Positions 24,211-35,607 of a stretch of 64,000 bases of DNA are shown here, one piece after another; positions within the stretch are counted from its first letter, which is position 1; each line of letters opens with the position of its first letter. Position numbers and translations under genes: made by a program. Under the pieces are notes generated by a model. The model did not search any database and had not been told where the DNA came from. It was given only the letters and a program-made list of their open reading frames with translations. The stretch comes from Diphasiastrum complanatum (taxonomy: Eukaryota; Streptophyta; Lycopodiopsida; Lycopodiales; Lycopodiaceae). The DNA lies in contig CM055101.1 of NCBI GenBank assembly GCA_029204225.1, positions 32,987,683 to 33,051,682 on the forward strand, written 5' to 3'.

Positions 24211-25286
24211 CTAGTAGAGGGTAAAAAGTTATCAGCTCTAATGACGTTTTTTTTCTCTTTTTTGACCAAATCTGGCAGATTTGATCGATTTTTGTTATTT
24301 TCTCCGATATCTTAAATCCAAATGGATTTTAAGATTGGTAATCTGAATAGCTTTCCCTATTTATCAATCAGATTAGATTTCAAACAAGCCACTCCACTCA
24401 AATCAAGCAAAATCAATCCCAAACTAACCCTAAAATGCAGATCTAACACTATTCATGCCACGACAAGATGCCTAATGCATCTAACCATCCAACAATCATG
24501 CTGCAAACTAAAAAATTGTAGTGGGTTTCTTTCCTTGCCTAACTTGAATCCAAGATCTAATGAATCTAGCATGATAGAGATGGAGTTAGTTGTCACACGT
24601 AGGTTCGTTCCCATGAGAGCGATAGTTTAGTTCAGATTTCAACATAAATGGAAGATCTAAATCTAACTCTACATCCATTAACCCTACTCATTAACACTAC
24701 ACATCCCTTAACACTTACAATCCCTTAACACTATTCATTCCACAACAGAGATAACTTACTCTTTCTCTCTCTCCCTTTCTCTCTCATAAAAAGTATAATA
24801 ACATACAATCCCAATAACACTCAAATCCAACAAATAGCAAAATCCAAATAGGCATGAGAGATGGAGGAAAAGTGATAGAGAGCAAGGACATTCATCAATC
24901 CATTTCTAAAGAGAACCAATCTGCTTTATTGAAATGAGAAAATGAACATGAGGAGCAACTCGAGTTGGTCCCTTCTTATAGTAGAGAGGAGGACCCTGGC
25001 CTCTGAATCCTATTGGTCCAGTCTTGCCTCTATTTTTGTTCAAATTTAAAAAAGTGTGGGAACCATCAAAATTGGAGGGAAACCCAACTTTATTCACTAA
25101 CTTGACATTTAGGCCCTGCGACATTAAAAGTCCCACAAAAAGGCCTAAAGTCCTTTTATTGACTTTTAACTAATCAATCAAATAACTATGTGATCATCGG
25201 GTTGGACTTACACACACAGGGTGCCAAATCCCTCTCACTTATTAACTAGGGTTAGGGTTGCCTTGGGATCTGCAAACCCTCCAACA

Positions 25287-26110
25287 GAGGTATCCTAGCA
25301 AAACCAGTCGAATATAGAAAATATTTTCCAATACATTTCTTGAGCAGAAAACTAGTGCCTACTGAAGTAAACTATACCACAATCGAGCGTGAAGCACTGG
25401 CCATGGTCTACGCCATACATCAACTCCGACACTATTTGCTAGGTCAAACATTTGCTTTCTATACGGACCATCAAGCATTGTTATATATTGTAAATAGGTC
25501 CTATAAGACCGGACGCATAGTTAGATGGCTCTTAATACTTGAAGAATTCACATTCCGCGTAGTTGTCCGGAAAGACACTCAACGCTTCATGGCCGACTAC
25601 CTTTCCAGACTTTCCAATGCTGAAAACGCTGATGCACCAGTCAATGACGATCTACCTGATGCATGCCTTTTCCAAGACGATGCCACGCCCATATGGGTTG
25701 AGGAAATGACTCAGTTCCTTACAACTGATAAACTCAAAGAAGGGCTAATTATAGTAGCCAAAAGGAAATTTTGGCTCAAGGTGACACTTCCAACTTATCA
25801 CCGGACAGTTATATAAAAGGGGTGTTGATGGTATTATACGCAGATGCACTTATGAACCTGAGATATGACCTACCATATCTCAGGCACCTGAGGGCATTGG
25901 TGGTGGTCACTTCTCTGCCGAAGCGACTGCTAAGATCATACTCAGAGCGGGTTTATGGTGGCCATCACTGTTTAAAGATACATTTGCTATCATCAAAACG
26001 TGTGATTTTTGTCAATGAGCTAGGGCCACCCCCAAAGAGACTTTTGAAAAAATCATCTCGAAGTTTCCGATATCTTTCTAGTCAAGTAGCTCTATCTGAC
26101 ATACACTAGG
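25287..26110 (+). pseudogene. Ty3/gypsy RNase H and integrase zinc-finger remnant
   Basis: RNase H is clear: 'NYTTIEREALAMVYAIHQLR', 'HYLLGQTFAFYTDHQALLYI', then 'RFMADYLSRLSNAENA' at the RNase H to integrase link. After a frameshift at about 25,800 the integrase zinc-binding region is seen in pieces: a GGHFSAEAT-like block near 25,895 and TCDFC near 26,005. There is no chromodomain, and RT lies off to the left and is missing. It resembles the pol at 44.5-45.0 kb. Confidence 0.75.
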
Positions 26111-27074
26111 GATGGAGATGGAGTTGTCAGTTTGTATCAACTTTATTTGGCGATCCACGACAATGGCACCAAAATTGGCATATGTCGTGATATACCAACA
26201 TAGAATTGCTAGATTTGTGTAGTATTCATGTCGTTCTCCAGAGAAATAGCACTTAAAATTTGTTCAATTGGTACAGTCTTGACTTACTTCAAATGAAATG
26301 GAGTCGTGTGTTAATCTGGTTGTCAACAGACATTTAATAAGTAACCGGTATTACTTTTGTTGTGGGTGTGTGATGATGACAAATACAAAAAACAATCTTC
26401 CTCTATCAAGCCGAATGAAAAGTGTTCTATAAGTGAAATGTTATCAGAGTAGCATGAATGAACTACACTCTAGCTGATTAAGTTGTCAGTAAGGATTTGT
26501 GTTATGTTCAATGAAGATGTGTATGAAAAAACAAATAGCTAATCTTATTCTTAAATTGTTGTGTTCTAGACAGAAGTCCTCAACAACTAAAGTCCAGTCA
26601 TGGTTAAATTGTTGTGTTCTAGACAAAAGTCCTCAACAACTAAAGTCCAGTATGGTTAAATAACTCAAATAGTTCGCGAATATGTTAAAAACATATATCT
26701 TCATTAGAAACATGAATACAGATCAATAACTCAATTTCTCATGTAGGGACTAGCATTTCACATGTATACATACTTATCTATCAGTGATTGTGGAGAAATA
26801 TACCAAAGTGATACTTTACTCGGGTGCCAAACACAAAGTATTTACACAGACGGGTAAGTTAGGATAAAGACAGTTCTTTAATTCAGCTTTATGGAAACAC
26901 AACAAACGACTGTAATGAACTATTGTAACTGTGTGACCAAAGAGTGATTTAAGTAGTGCATAAGAGATTGCTAGTAGACTCAAGATCACTCACACTTAAC
27001 AGTGCGGAGAACAGAGTTTAGAAAAGATAGTCTTCGATGCTCTATTCACTTCTTCAATCTCTCAAATACAAGAA
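26111..27074. other. no gene seen
   Basis: AT-rich, without domains, apart from the tandem duplication at 26,551-26,655. Confidence 0.5.
26551..26655 (+). repeat. 53-bp tandem duplication
   Basis: 26,551-26,603 and 26,604-26,655 are near-identical: TTAAATTGTTGTGTTCTAGA..., with one G/A change (CAGAAGTCC/CAAAAGTCC) and one missing C. The close identity shows a recent duplication. Confidence 0.9.
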
Positions 27075-27251
<177 letters not shown>

Positions 27252-27528
27252 GTGTGAGAATGAAGCGTGTCTTCATATATATTACCCACGAAGCGAGCAA
27301 ACACACCTCTAGAGATTCCAGGTGCGACGCTCCATTGACTAACTCTAGTTAATAGATGAGTTATAAATACATGTAAATTATATTACTGAAGGTAAATTTA
27401 ACTATAAGTTTGATCTACTCTAGTTTTAGGTGGCGATACGCATCTAGTCGCTTTGTATGATTGACTGGATTAAGGCTGTTCCAGGCATCATTTCATTTTT
27501 GGAGGTCTTGTCCTTTAGTCTTTAACAT

Positions 27529-27750
27529 TTATATCCCAAAAAATGATATAGGATTTTTCGTAATATAACGTTGTCCAACACATATCTTCATCTTCAAGTA
27601 TAAGCTGCCATATTTGGGTAGATATTCATTATTTAGCAAATATGTGGCATCACAGGCGATTAGAAAGGTTTTCATCTTAAATTTCCACAAGTAGTAATTG
27701 GATCCATTTAGCTTGTCTGCGATAAGACCAGTTTTATTTTGAGAATCCAT
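27529..27750 (-). pseudogene. copia family 2 gag N-terminus (copy B)
   Basis: 'MDSQNKTGLIADKLNGSNYY' followed by 'LWKFKMKTFLIA' is the conserved start of copia gag (DUF4219/UBN2 type: L-N-G-x-N-Y-x-x-W). It matches the start of copy D at 33,823. After about residue 32 the protein diverges from copy D and the frame ends near 27,529. Confidence 0.75.
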
Positions 27751-27953
27751 CTGGAACTTTAGTTTGTCGATTGTATCGATGATGTTAAGAATGATATCGT
27801 GCTACGCTATCAATAGGAAATCAATTCTTTGACATTGAAACTGATGCTATGAGCTAAAGAATATGATATCAATTTGATATCGTGAAAGATATCAAGTATT
27901 AGAGCTCTGGTATAGCATATCGCTCTGGTGAAGGTGATAGCATATATATATAC

Positions 27954-27965
27954 GCTCTGATACCA
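27954..27965 (-). promoter_or_regulatory. primer-binding site, initiator tRNA-Met
   Basis: TGGTATCAGAGC on the minus strand, one base pair step after the LTR end (CCAACA). It is complementary to the 3' end of plant initiator methionine tRNA, the usual primer of Ty1/copia elements. Confidence 0.9.
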
Positions 27966-28822
27966 TGTTGGAAAGAGGTGATGAGATGAGAGAAAGCAAT
28001 TCGACCAAGTTGAAGTAGGTAGATGACTTTATCGAGCGCAACGAAATGAACCTTCTTTCTTGTGCATGACTATGCCTATTTGAACAAAAAGGTAGTGATA
28101 GAAATCATGTTCAACCTTTAGCAACTACTTTAATACTGACATAACTGAAGAAGATTAATTGATTCAGTAAGAGAAACAAATTAGAATGCAAATGCGAACA
28201 AGTAGATTGTGGATTGAAGCTGCATACTCTAAGCTATCTCTGAGTAATTGAGAATATGTTTGAATTAAGCTACCTGCTAATAAGTAGTAAGTGCAATAGC
28301 AAACTCTAAATAAACTCTAAGAACTGAGCTAGAATGCTTAAGAGTGTCCAAGCTTGAAAGCTTGAAAGAGATGCTAACTATTGCTTCAATTGATCTCTGT
28401 AAACGTAGAAGTAATCAATTATTTATACTAAGAAATTAGGTCGTCAATTGCGTCATCCAGTTGGATGTGATGTGCTAGCATTCGTCCAGTTAGGACTTCT
28501 CGGAAATTCACTTGTTGATAAATCAGTGCAAGTCGGTGTCTTTAATTCCAAGCGGAATGTTTATTTTCACTCTGCAGAAATGAATTGTTTGTCACACAGT
28601 TCACATTTTTTTGAATTATGCGACAGCCGAAAAATGTAACAAGTGTGAAAATCCAAAGTGTCCGAAGTCTTCGAAGTGGCCGAAGTTACAATAACCACCT
28701 GTGAACCATTTCCGAGTAGTTATGCAAACTGTGTAAAAATACGAGAAAAATTGCAAATATGGATAATCAGTTGGATGAAGATTAAAAATTGATTAGTCAA
28801 TTTGTAGGAGAATAATCCAACA
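27966..28822 (-). repeat. copia family 2 5' LTR (copy B), complete
   Basis: Starts TGTTGGATTATTCTCCTAC at 28,822 and ends ..CCTCTTTCCAACA at 27,966 on the minus strand; 857 bp with terminal TGTTGG/CCAACA inverted repeat. The start matches the D 3' LTR at 37,438, and the end matches LTR ends at 33,240 and 33,620. This is the only full-length LTR of the family in the window. Confidence 0.85.
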
Positions 28823-28829
28823 CTCTTGT

Positions 28830-29640
28830 AGTGAACCTTTTTGCTTGAGCCTTGATAATTCTACCCTCAATCTGACCATGTGTGAATCTTTGGATACAAA
28901 CTCCTCTTGTAATGCTTACTTGGATGCATCCCATGATCAAAACTACATTCCCACCACTCAATACCGTTTTGTTAAGTAACCTTCAAAATATACTAGAGCC
29001 AATTTGGCCCTCTCTTCTTCAAGAGTGTGCATCAAACAAAAATAGCGGTCCATGTGAAACAGCTAGTATTCCACAATTCGAAAATCATACCCCCCTTTGA
29101 AAGTGAAAGGAGATCTCACTTTGGCAATTTTCTTCACCCCTGGCCCTTTATGTTTTATGCTAGTTTGTCTCTTGGTCTTAGTGGGGGAAGTGTAGCTACA
29201 TTCTCCCTTGTTGCTTCTAGATCTTCAAATTGTGTTTCAAGGTGTGCTAGCTTGTCTCTTATCTATCTTGTGAGCTCAAATTGGCTGTGAATCATGGCTT
29301 GCATTGATGCTTGCCATTTCTTTAGTTTTGCTTCTCTATACTTTCTGACCTTATTAAGCATTGTTGACATTGTCTACAGATAGTGGTACATCTTCATATA
29401 AAAAAGGTCATGTTATGCCTTTGCTACCAGTTCATCTCTTGGTGCTAGTTGAGAAGGAGTGCCAACTTCTTCTTGCAGGAATGCAATTAGAGTGTGCACT
29501 TTCTTTTTCTTTCTCCACTTGGACCTAGTGTCATATCTATGTAGTCTAGAGCAATACTCTCGGTATTTCCCTTCTCCATCTATTAATGCTTAGGGTTTAT
29601 CTAGGAGGTCTTCCATCCTTATAAGAGTTGCACTTCTACT
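28830..29640 (-). pseudogene. degenerate retroelement gag-like frame
   Basis: On the minus strand, a broken frame from about 29,640 to 28,870 reads 'CSRLHRYDTRSKWRKKKKVH', a helical segment ('LNKVRKYREAKLKKWQASMQ', 'QFELTR'..'IRDKLAHLETQFEDLEAT'), then 'KVRSPFTFKGGYDFRIVEY' and 'HMDRYFCLMHTLEEERAKLA' and 'LVYFEGYLTK'. The last blocks match the general shape of a retrotransposon gag (F-x-G..., ..RYF, ..K-x-x-L-A...F-E-G...W-W). There are at least five stops or shifts. The element family is not recognised. Confidence 0.5.
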
Positions 29641-30131
29641 AGACTACTTTCGTTAGAACTTTTCTCTCTAGGCCCCACAACTCTTTTTCTTTTTTATAAG
29701 GTTAGTGCCACTACAAAAGTATCTCCACTAGTAGCACGATCAAATCACCCGAGTCATCGAAGTGAAAACCAAGTTATTCAAGTCCAAACAAACACACACA
29801 TTTAGCAAACATACAAACAAAAACTAACACAGAGGATCCCTCTCAAGTCACATTTCTCTTGAAATCGGATGTAGGAACTTTGCCTAGCCACACCCACATA
29901 TCTATCACAGAATTATCATATACCATATGACCATATATGCTTTCATTGTCATGCAAGACACACTTAAGTCTATGATTCATTTGGCATGAACCTTTTGAAA
30001 AGCCAATTTAGAAAGGTAAGTAGCCTAACTCATACTTAGGAAAATGAAAATCCCAAACAATCCAAAAGCCAACTCAAAATCCATTCCCAAGAAGTAACCA
30101 AGATAAAGACAATAATGTAGACCCTTACATG
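29641..30131. other. no gene seen
   Basis: Nothing recognised between the gag-like relic and the cut end of copia copy C. Confidence 0.5.
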
Positions 30132-30900
30132 TCAATGAGCTGACTTGAGGTAGTCATTTGAATCTGAAGAGCTTGGTGTATAATTGTGATCAATAAGGAA
30201 AGTATCGATCCTCTGAAACCATGCTCGAGCATATTGCTTCAAGCCATAAAGTGATTTATGGAGTTTACACACATTATTGTGTTTATCTTCAAGATTGTAA
30301 CCTTCAGGTTGCACCATATAAATGTCTTCTTCGATAACTCCATTAAGATGCGTTGTTTGTACATCCATTTGATGTATTTCCAAATCTGCTGCAGCAACAA
30401 ATGACAATAAAAGTCTGATAGAAGAATGGTTAACTACTAGATTGAAGGTCTTAGTGTAGTTGAAATTCTATACTTGAGAAAATCCTCTGGCTACAAGTCG
30501 AGCCTATCTTCAATCAATACTTCCATCTGCCTTGTACTTGATTTTGAATAACCATTTGCGATCAACTACATTTCTATTGGCAGGTAATTTGATGATTGTC
30601 CAAGTCTGGTTCTTGATAAGAGATGAATAATCTTTATCCATAGCTTCTTTCTAGAGATTGGAACCGAGCTGACTGAGTGCCTCTTCGACAATCTTCGGCT
30701 CTTGAACAAGGTAAGTTGTAGACTCATCGATATACTTGTTAGGTGGTTTGCTGACTCTTGTCAATCTTCTGGGTGATGATCGGAGTTGATCTTCATCATG
30801 TTGTAGTTGCTGAATTGCAACACCATCATCTTCAGCTTCATCGTTGATAAGTTGTTCGTTGGGGATAGACAAGCTTGGACCTTCAATAGGAATAGTCAAA
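30132..30900 (-). pseudogene. copy C linker and RT N-terminal half
   Basis: From 30,899: 'SPRRLTRVSKPPNKYIDEST' (integrase to RT linker), 'QEPKIVEEALSQLGSNL' and a stop, then RT in another frame (about 30,650-30,480). After more stops comes 'FVAAADLEIHQMDVQTTHLN', 'EEDIYMVQPEGYNLEDKHNN' and 'HKSLYGLKQYARAWFQRIDT' (30,407-30,132). RT stops short of the YVDD box. The same blocks are in copy D at 35,700-36,370. Confidence 0.85.
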
Positions 30901-31700
30901 TTTGAAACTTGAGTTTGATGTTTCGGAAGAGTCTAGAAGTTCGACTATATGAGCTTTGCCTTTACCTTTTGAGGTCAATAAACTGATCTTTGATCAAGAT
31001 GACAGCCCGACTAGTGAATATGTTCGACTCGACAGAATCATACAACTTATAAGCTTGATCTGAAGTAGTGTAGCTGATGAAAATAGACTTGATACTCTGG
31101 AAGTCGAGTTTCACATAAGCGATACATCCAAAAACTCATAAGTTTAATAAAGAAGATTTGGAACCTCTCCAGACTTCTTATGGTATTTTTTTTGAGAGAC
31201 CTTTAGTAGGACATATGTTCTGAATGTAAGCTACAGTTGAAACTGCTTTAGCCAAGAAGGACTTTGGAAGTGTCGCATGTGATAATATGCACTTTGCCGA
31301 TTTGACTAAGGTTTTGTTCTTTCTCTCAACAAGACCGTTCGACTAAGGCGAATATGAGATAATGTATTGTTGCTCAATGTCATTGTTAAGGCAATACTCC
31401 TTGAATTCGATAGAGATATATTCTCCCTCGTTGTCAGACCTCAGTGCTTTAATTCTTTTACCAGTTTGATTTTCTACATGCTTTTTGAATTGTCGAAACT
31501 TGTTGAAAGCCTATGATTTATGCTTAATAAAATAAACATCTGTTCTTCTTGAAAATTCTTCAATAAAGGTAATAAAATACTTTGCATCTAGAAATGACGG
31601 AGTTTCCATTGGACCACATATATCTGAATGAACAACGTCTAACAAATCTTTTGCTGCATGCCTATGACTCGATTTATAAAAAATCATAGTCTACTTTCCA
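30901..31700 (-). pseudogene. copy C integrase
   Basis: In a heavily shifted frame the minus strand carries 'VVHSDICGPMETPSFLDAKY' near 31,640-31,580 (first catalytic Asp kept), 'LRSDNEGEYISIEFKEYCLN' near 31,440-31,380 (second Asp kept), and a 'VERKN' block near 31,330. A later 'FGCIAYVKLDFQSIKSI' block lies near 31,110. It aligns with copy D 34,880-35,480. Confidence 0.8.
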
Positions 31701-32245
31701 AGGATGCAGCTGTGACAGACAGGGAGGTTGACTTTGTCAGATGGATAGTTGAGATCAAGTGCTAGGGATCGTTTAGACATGTATGATTCAAGTGTCCTAA
31801 TAGATGATGCCATAGTAATGCTTTATTGACAAGAATAGAGGTTTTCAAGGCTTGACTAGTATCAGAATAACAATGTGCCAATCTATATAAGTTTCCATGC
31901 CTCTTGCCAATTGCAAAGATCTTACTTGTCCTATCGATAATTCGGCGTTGATCAGATTCGAACTCTACCTTATGACCTAAATCAATGATTTTGCTTACCT
32001 ATAGCAAATTTGTAGAAAGTTTAGGAATATACAAAACATTTGATAGTAGTTTGAATTGATCATGCTGGAATTTCAATCTCACAGTACCTTCACCTTCGAT
32101 AGTATGAGTGCTCGTCGCCAAGATGAACGTATCTTATTGTACTGTAAGGCATATAGGAGTGAAAATGCTCACGATGATTGGTCATATATTGAGTAGCTCC
32201 GGAATCTAGAAACCAAAAATTATCCAATAGTGTTTTCCGGTCTTT
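31701..32245 (-). pseudogene. copy C protease and GAG_pre-integrase
   Basis: The protease begins at 'FWFLDSGATQYMTNHREHF' (about 32,205-32,150, DSGA intact), with 'VHLGDEHSYYRR' after it. Further down, shifted frames carry 'QALKTSILVNKALLWHHLLG' and 'LALDLNYPSDKVNLPVCHSC', the GAG_pre-integrase end. Copy D lacks the protease segment altogether, so copy C documents the full family order. Confidence 0.8.
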
Positions 32246-33020
32246 GACCATAAATGCTCCTTCGTCCATGTCGATGTCGGGAGGTGTTGTGACTACATTT
32301 GCCTGTTGATCTGGTTGCTTACTGACATTCTTAGCTTTGAGAATCCTGCAATTCTGGATCTCATGATTAGTGCACTTGCAATACTTATAGAACATCTTCT
32401 TCTTCGATTGTGGATTTGATAATTGTTCTTGACCTTGAGTCGGTATCTGATTTGATGCGGACTGCTTAGAAATTTTTTGCTTCTATCCTTTTGAGCCTAT
32501 GTTGACATATAGAGCTTGAGATGATGAAGTTGATAAAGCGTCTTGACTTCTTCGATTGTCTTCTCGCAACAACATTATGATAACTCTGGTAAGAGTTAAA
32601 TCTGAGTGTGTCGTTATGATCATCACCCAGTTCTCATATGTAGGGGGAAAGTTTGAAAGCAATGTCATAATTGCGTCTTGATCGTTTATGACTGATCCGA
32701 CAATGGCCATCTGTTACAAGAGACTCTTAAACTGGTTAACGTGATTCTGAATTGAATCGCCATTTGACATCTTGAGAGTGAAGAATTTTCTTCGTAGCCA
32801 ATAAGCGCAAAAGCTTACCATCCTTCGACTTTCCATTTGAGTCAGTTGTGTGGTCTTCAGGCTTCTCTTCTGTACCTGTGACAACATCCCACAACTCGTT
32901 GGTGATTAGCAAGGTCTTCATATTAAATTTCCACAAGTAGTAATTGGATCCATTCAGCTTGTGTCTGTGATAAGACCGGCTTTACTTTGAGAATCCATCT
33001 AGAACTTTAATCTGTTGATA
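32246..33020 (-). pseudogene. copy C gag
   Basis: The start is at about 33,000 ('MDSQSKAG'), and the frame shifts by about 32,940 to 'MWKFNMKTLLITNELWDVVT'. The middle, 32,710-32,483, reads 'AIVGSVINDQDAIMTLLSNF' and 'PPTYENWVMIITTHSDLTLT'. A zinc knuckle lies near 32,385-32,340: 'YKYCKCTNHEIQNC', CX2CX4HX4C with the first Cys changed to Tyr. A segment of gag between 'LATKKILHSQDVKW' and 'AIVGSV' is shorter than in copy D (34,020-34,220), so there is an internal deletion. Confidence 0.8.
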
Positions 33021-33227
33021 TATCGATGATGTTAAGAGAGAGATATCGTGCTGTGCTACAATTGGAAATCAACTATTTGATACTGCTATTTGATACCACA
33101 AATTCAAGAATATGATACTTGTAAAAAGTATCAAATGATATCGATTTGATATCACAAAAGATACCAAGTATTAGAGCTCTGATATATCGCTCTGATATCA
33201 AGAAGGTAATAACATGTTAAATGACAT

Positions 33228-33239
33228 GCTCTGATACCA
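33228..33239 (-). promoter_or_regulatory. primer-binding site of copy C (initiator tRNA-Met)
   Basis: TGGTATCAGAGC on the minus strand, directly after the LTR end CCAACA at 33,240. Confidence 0.9.
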
Positions 33240-33495
33240 TGTTGGAAAGAGGTGATAATGCAATAATGACAAGTCGAAGCCTGTAAATGACTTATCATGC
33301 ACAGTAGAATGTGCCTGCTTTTCTAATGCATGACTACACCTATCAATTAAAACATAATGACAAAAGTCACGTTCAATCTTTTAGCAACTAACTTTAAAAT
33401 CATCAGAGCTAAAGTGATTACATAGCCAAACAATGAAGAATTGAATTATCAGACAAAAGCAATATCAGATCACAGTGATTTTGATATGATACTTT
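33240..33495 (-). repeat. copy C partial 5' LTR
   Basis: About 255 bp of the 3' part of the family 2 LTR, matching 27,966 upward (GGAAAGAGGTGAT..., then GCATGACTA...CCTAT and TTTAGCAACTA). It is cut near 33,495, where the oppositely oriented copy D LTR begins. The exact border is estimated. Confidence 0.75.
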
Positions 33496-33620
33496 GTGCA
33501 ACATTGATAGGCGCAGTCATGCACAAGAAAGAAGGTTCATTCCACTGCACTCGATAAAGTCGTCTACCTACTTCGACTTGGTCGAATTGCTTTCTCTCAT
33601 CTCATCACCTCTTTCCAACA
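33496..33620 (+). repeat. copy D partial 5' LTR
   Basis: The last about 120 bp of the family 2 LTR (GTCATGCACAAGAAAGAAGG ... CTCTTTCCAACA), matching copy B in reverse. It ends at 33,620, with the primer site following at once. Confidence 0.8.
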
Positions 33621-33632
33621 TGGTATCAGAGC
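33621..33632 (+). promoter_or_regulatory. primer-binding site of copy D (initiator tRNA-Met)
   Basis: TGGTATCAGAGC directly after the LTR end CCAACA. Confidence 0.92.
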
Positions 33633-33822
33633 GTATTCTTTAATATGCTATCACCTTCATCAGAGCAATCTATTACACCAGAGCTCTAATACTTGATATC
33701 TTTTACGATATCAAATTGATATTATATTCTTCAATTCATAGCATCAATTTCAGTATCAGATGATTGGTTTCCTATTGATAGTGTATAACGTCATTGATAC
33801 AATCGACAGACTAAAGTTCCAG

Positions 33823-34650
33823 ATGGATTCTCAAAATAAAGTTGGTCCTATCGCAGACAAGCTGAATGAATCCAATTACTACTTGTGGAAATCTAAGATG
33901 AAAACCTTGCTTATCGCCAACGAGTTGTGGGATCTTGTTACAGGTATCTAAGTAAAGCTTGAAGATGACACAGCTGACTCAAAGTGGAAATCGAAGGATG
34001 GTAGAGCTTTCACGCTTATTATCCTCAATATATTAGATCCTCAGATTGGCCACATAGCTGAAGCCAAAACTTCGAAAGATGTTTGGGACATCCTGAGTTC
34101 ACTATATGATGTGAGAGACGTAACTATCAAGTTACATCTGCGAAGGAAATTCTTCACACTCAAGATGTTGAATAGTGGTTCTCTTCAGAGTCATATTAAC
34201 CAATTCAAAAATCTCTTGTAATAGATGGCCATTGTTGCATCAAGCATAGATGATTGAGACACAATTATGACATTGCTTTCAAGCTTGCCCTCTACATATG
34301 AAAACTAGGTGATGATCATATCGACACACTCAGATTTAACTCTTACCAAGCTTATCACTATGTTGCTGCAAGAAAATAATCGAGGAAGTCAGGACATTTT
34401 GTCCACTTCTTCATCTCATGCTCTATATGTCAACAAAGGATCAAAACGACAGAAGCAGAAAAGGTCCAAGCAGTCTGCATCGAATCAGAAGCTGACTCAA
34501 GGTCAAGGACAATCATCAAATCCACAGTCGAAGAAGAAGATGTTTTGTAGGCAAGCACAATAACCATGAGATTCAGCATTGCAATTTTTTCAAAGCGAAG
34601 AACGCAGCCAAGCAACCTGATCAACAAGCAAATACAACACATTGTTATTA
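33823..34650 (+). pseudogene. copy D gag
   Basis: Starts 'MDSQNKVGPIADKLNESNYY' and 'LWKSKMKTLLIANELWDLVT', then meets a TAA at about 33,948. It continues as 'SKWKSKDGRAFTLIILNILD' and 'AKTSKDVWDILSSLYDV', a UBN2 gag core. The region 34,309-34,560 has 'MMIISTHSDLTLTKLITMLL', then a Lys/Gln-rich tail and a broken zinc knuckle (CRQAQ...NNHEIQHC in two frames). After about 34,640 the sequence jumps to GAG_pre-integrase, removing the protease. Confidence 0.8.
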
Positions 34651-35600
34651 TGATACTAGTCAAGCCTTGAAAATCTCTGTTCTTGTCAATAAAACATTAC
34701 TATGACATCATCGCTTAGGGCACTTGAATTATGCATCTGTATCAAACATGTCCAGACAATCTCTAGCACTTGATCTCGACTATCCAACCGACAAAGTCAA
34801 CCTCCCTGTCTATCATAGCTACATCCTTGGAAAGCAGACTAGGATTCCTTTTAGATCAAGCCATAGGAATGTAGCAAAAGTTCTATTAGATTTTGTTCAT
34901 TTAGGTATATGCGGACCTATGCAAATTCCATCGTTGCTAGATGCAAAGTATTTCATTACTTTTATTGACGAATTTTCTAGAATAACAGCTGTTTACTTCA
35001 TTAAGCAGAAATTGGAGGCTTTCAATAAGTTTTGACAATTCAAAGAGCATGCAGAAAAGCAAATTGGCAAAAGAATCAAAGCATTGAGGTCCGACAACGG
35101 GGGAGAATACATCTCGACTTTTAAGGAGTACTGCCTTAACAACAACATTGAACAACAATATATTACCTCCTATTTACCTCAATCGAATGGTCTTGTTGAG
35201 AGAAAGAATAGAACCTTAGTCAAATCGGCAAAGTGTATGTTTGCGCATGCGACACTTCCGAAGTCCTTCTGGGCTAAAGCTTTTCAACAACAACCTATAT
35301 TCAAAACAGATGTCCTACTAAAGGTCTTTTTAGCCAAAATGCCATATGAAGTTTGGACAGGTACCAAACCTTCTTTATCAAACTTACGAGTTTTTGAATG
35401 TATTGCTTATGCATAGATTCCTCATGATCTCAGGAAGAAGCTCGACTTTCAGAGTATCAAATGTATTTTCATCAACTACACTACTTCAGATCAAGCTTAC
35501 AAGTTGTTTGATCCTATTGAGTCGAGATATTCACCACCCGGGATGTCATCTTCATCGAAGGTCAGCTTATTGATCTCAAGGGAAACAACAAAGCCCATAT
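34651..35600 (+). pseudogene. copy D GAG_pre-integrase and integrase
   Basis: 'QALKISVLVNKTLL' and 'HHRLGHLNYASVSNMSRQSL' (zinc His residues) lead to the integrase. The first catalytic block reads 'VHLGICGPMQIPSLLDAKYF', with Asp replaced by Gly. The second block 'MRSDNGGEYISTFKEYCLNN' and the third, 'SNGLVERKNRTLVKSAKCMF', keep their Asp and Glu. A TGA at about 35,034 and shifts after 'VFECIAYA' (35,416) break the frame. Confidence 0.88.
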
Positions 35601-35607
35601 AGCCGAC

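Larger units (their letters stand above)
22231..25286 (-). mobile_element. Ty3/gypsy element (gag, leader, LTR only)
   Basis: Minus strand: an LTR starting TGTTGGAGGG at 25,286, a long leader, then gag from 23,435 to about 22,231. Protease and pol are absent, because the element is cut near 22,230. The LTR contains CTATAAGAAGGGACC (near 24,970-24,984) and an AATAAAG signal. The LTR end is not certain; a candidate is ..CTCTCA near 24,616. The LTR edge at 25,286 abuts gypsy pol of the opposite strand, suggesting insertion into it. Confidence 0.7.
27529..28822 (-). mobile_element. copia family 2, copy B: 5' LTR, primer site and gag start
   Basis: Minus-strand 5' end of a copia element: LTR 28,822-27,966, tRNA-Met primer site 27,965-27,954, leader, gag start at 27,750. 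Everything after about 70 gag codons is missing. The other three copies of this family are at 30.1-33.5, 33.5-37.6 and 48.9-50.0 kb. A small stretch 27,248-27,528 between it and the CT tract has no recognisable content. Confidence 0.85.
30132..33495 (-). mobile_element. copia family 2, copy C, 3' truncated
   Basis: Minus-strand order: partial LTR (33,495-33,240), primer site, gag, protease, GAG_pre-integrase, integrase, first half of RT, then a cut at 30,132. The second half of RT, RNase H and the 3' LTR are missing. It faces copy D head to head, with the two partial LTRs meeting near 33,495. Confidence 0.85.

Noticed and set aside
24590-24640. Possible primer-binding site TGGGAACGAACC on the minus strand after a CTCTCA end
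   Set aside because: It does not match the 3' end of a tRNA that I can name, so the LTR end stays unproven.
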